The notes under the pieces are model-generated. The model was not told the DNA's origin. It made no database searches and saw only the letters and a program-made list of their open reading frames with translations. 5,462 nt of DNA. Origin: an uncultured Chloroflexota bacterium. Lineage in GTDB: Bacteria; Chloroflexota; Limnocylindria; Limnocylindrales; CSP1-4. A program made the translations under genes and the position numbers. Positions within the stretch are counted from its first letter, which is position 1. The number at the start of each line of letters is the position of its first letter. The stretch is taken from contig CAIXZV010000562.1 of the NCBI GenBank assembly GCA_903924005.1, positions 1 to 5,462 of the forward strand. Direction: 5' to 3'. Positions 4,614 through 5,462 of this stretch are shown piece after piece.

Positions 4614-5462
4614 ATGGGTCGTGGTCTGCCTAAGACTGCGTTTGCACTGGTGCTTGCGGGCGCACTCGCTGGGAGTACGACCCTCGCATGGCCTGCTGTC
4701 GGTCACGCCGTCGACTACAACGACACCAACCCGGCTGCAACACCTTGCGGGGACGGTAGCCACCCTGTCGAGGACTGGCAGTCATCCTGGATTCGGAATA
4801 CGTCAGGCTTGATCATCGCGTTGGTGGAAGTTCGAAGGTCTGACTACTGCAACACGGTCTGGACGCGGGTCACCAACGAGACGGGACGCGGCAGCGGGTA
4901 CGCCACTGGCGCTACCGAGGCGGTCACCGAGAACATCTACCTCTATAGCTGCCCGCTCGGATCGTGCTTGGTGAGCCACTTGGCGGCGACCGATACTTTG
5001 TACAAGTTCGGGACCGTACCGTACCAAGGCTGGAGCCACCAACACTGCATCCCAACTGGAACGAACCTTGGCTCCCCTGCCGCCAAGCAGCCACCAGCAT
5101 TTCAGGGCACGGCCCTTGTTTCGTATGGGGGGACGAACTACGGCGGAGGCGTGGGATTCCAGCCTGTGTTCACCCACCTCACCGCAGGGTACCCAAACAA
5201 TCCGCTTAGCTGTGACAACTCGACAAACCGCGAGTGCAAGTCATGGGGTGAGGGGTCGGGGTCTTTTGCCACTGTCTATGCGCGACTCGATTCGAGCCTT
5301 TCTGGCGCCTTGGGCGGCATTGACCTCGGTTCTGACTTCTCGAACACAGTCGTACCAATCTGGAACAGCGCGTGGACCCACAACCCGCTGATCCTGATGT
5401 GTTCGTCTTGCACAGAACAAATCTTGGTCGAGTTAACGCCTCTTCCTCCAGGACTGTATGCC
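4614..5462 (+). CDS. Secreted cysteine-rich protein of unknown function, N-terminal part (partial, runs off right edge)
   Basis: From ATG 4614 the frame is open for 283 codons to the last base, with no stop. GGGGGTG (4601-4607) lies 6 bases before the ATG. Residues 1-32 form a Sec signal peptide: basic start (MGRGLPK), hydrophobic core (AFALVLAGALAG), and likely cleavage after GHA before VDY. The mature part is rich in Gly, Ser, Thr, Asn and Trp, with nine cysteines (45, 79, 113, 118, 145, 200, 208, 263, 266), suggesting disulfides outside the cell. Residues 45-86 (CGDGSHPV, then VEVRRSDYCNTVWTRVTN) loosely resemble the C-x-W pattern of secreted DUF2690-type actinobacterial proteins; this is a weak visual match only. 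GC content and third-position GC are clearly lower than in the other genes. An overlapping frame from ATG 4594, with GGAG nearby, gives only a 72-residue basic peptide and is less credible. Confidence 0.75.
   Translation, partial: MGRGLPKTAFALVLAGALAGSTTLAWPAVGHAVDYNDTNPAATPCGDGSHPVEDWQSSWIRNTSGLIIALVEVRRSDYCNTVWTRVTNETGRGSGYATGATEAVTENIYLYSCPLGSCLVSHLAATDTLYKFGTVPYQGWSHQHCIPTGTNLGSPAAKQPPAFQGTALVSYGGTNYGGGVGFQPVFTHLTAGYPNNPLSCDNSTNRECKSWGEGSGSFATVYARLDSSLSGALGGIDLGSDFSNTVVPIWNSAWTHNPLILMCSSCTEQILVELTPLPPGLYA

Noticed and set aside
4356..4763. 135-codon minus-strand open frame over the 4399-4613 gap
   Set aside because: It overlaps both the CxxC gene and the signal-peptide gene in antisense, has an Arg/Ser/Pro-rich product, and has no ribosome site or domain.
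4594..4812. Alternative plus-strand frame from ATG 4594 with GGAG just upstream
   Set aside because: It yields a 72-residue Arg/Leu/Thr-rich peptide without a domain. The frame from ATG 4614 gives a clear signal peptide and stays open for 849 bases.

Overview
The window is a GC-rich bacterial chromosome segment with short intergenic gaps, GTG starts and a coenzyme-F420-type oxidoreductase. This would fit Chloroflexota (perhaps an uncultured lineage) or Actinomycetota. The taxonomic call is inference from gene content and composition only. No mobile element, CRISPR array, tRNA or rRNA was seen.

Layout. (1) Positions 1-1676, minus strand: comEC (5' part only, running off the left edge) lies directly downstream of comEA, with 10 bases between comEA stop and comEC start. 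This is the classical DNA-uptake operon. comEA has a long leader with a perfect 11-bp GC-rich inverted repeat and an alternative, mutually exclusive hairpin. (2) Positions 1886-2491, plus strand, divergent from comEA: a DUF1232/YkvA-like small membrane-associated protein, possibly read from a leaderless transcript. (3) Positions 2481-2641: a convergent junction holding three diverged copies of a 31-base repeat, one inverted and two direct. This is the least explained element of the window. (4) Positions 2654-4050, minus strand: a luciferase-like (LLM) F420-type oxidoreductase preceded by a small cupin. The two genes lie in the same direction, and each is preceded by the same 10-base word containing a -10-like TAGACT hexamer. 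(5) Positions 4192-4398, plus strand: a 68-residue hypothetical protein with a CxxC motif, divergent from the cupin. (6) Position 4614 to the right edge, plus strand: the N-terminal 283 residues of an unrecognised, cysteine-rich exported protein with a clear signal peptide and visibly lower GC than the rest.

How the genes work together: ComEA (membrane-anchored DNA receptor) and ComEC (membrane channel) should act together in taking up single-stranded DNA. The cupin and LLM oxidoreductase are neighbours with matching promoter words and may be co-regulated, but their substrate cannot be read from sequence. The remaining genes show no evident functional link. I did not find a convincing new multi-gene system; the repeat cluster, the comEA leader and the exported protein are the points that deserve follow-up.
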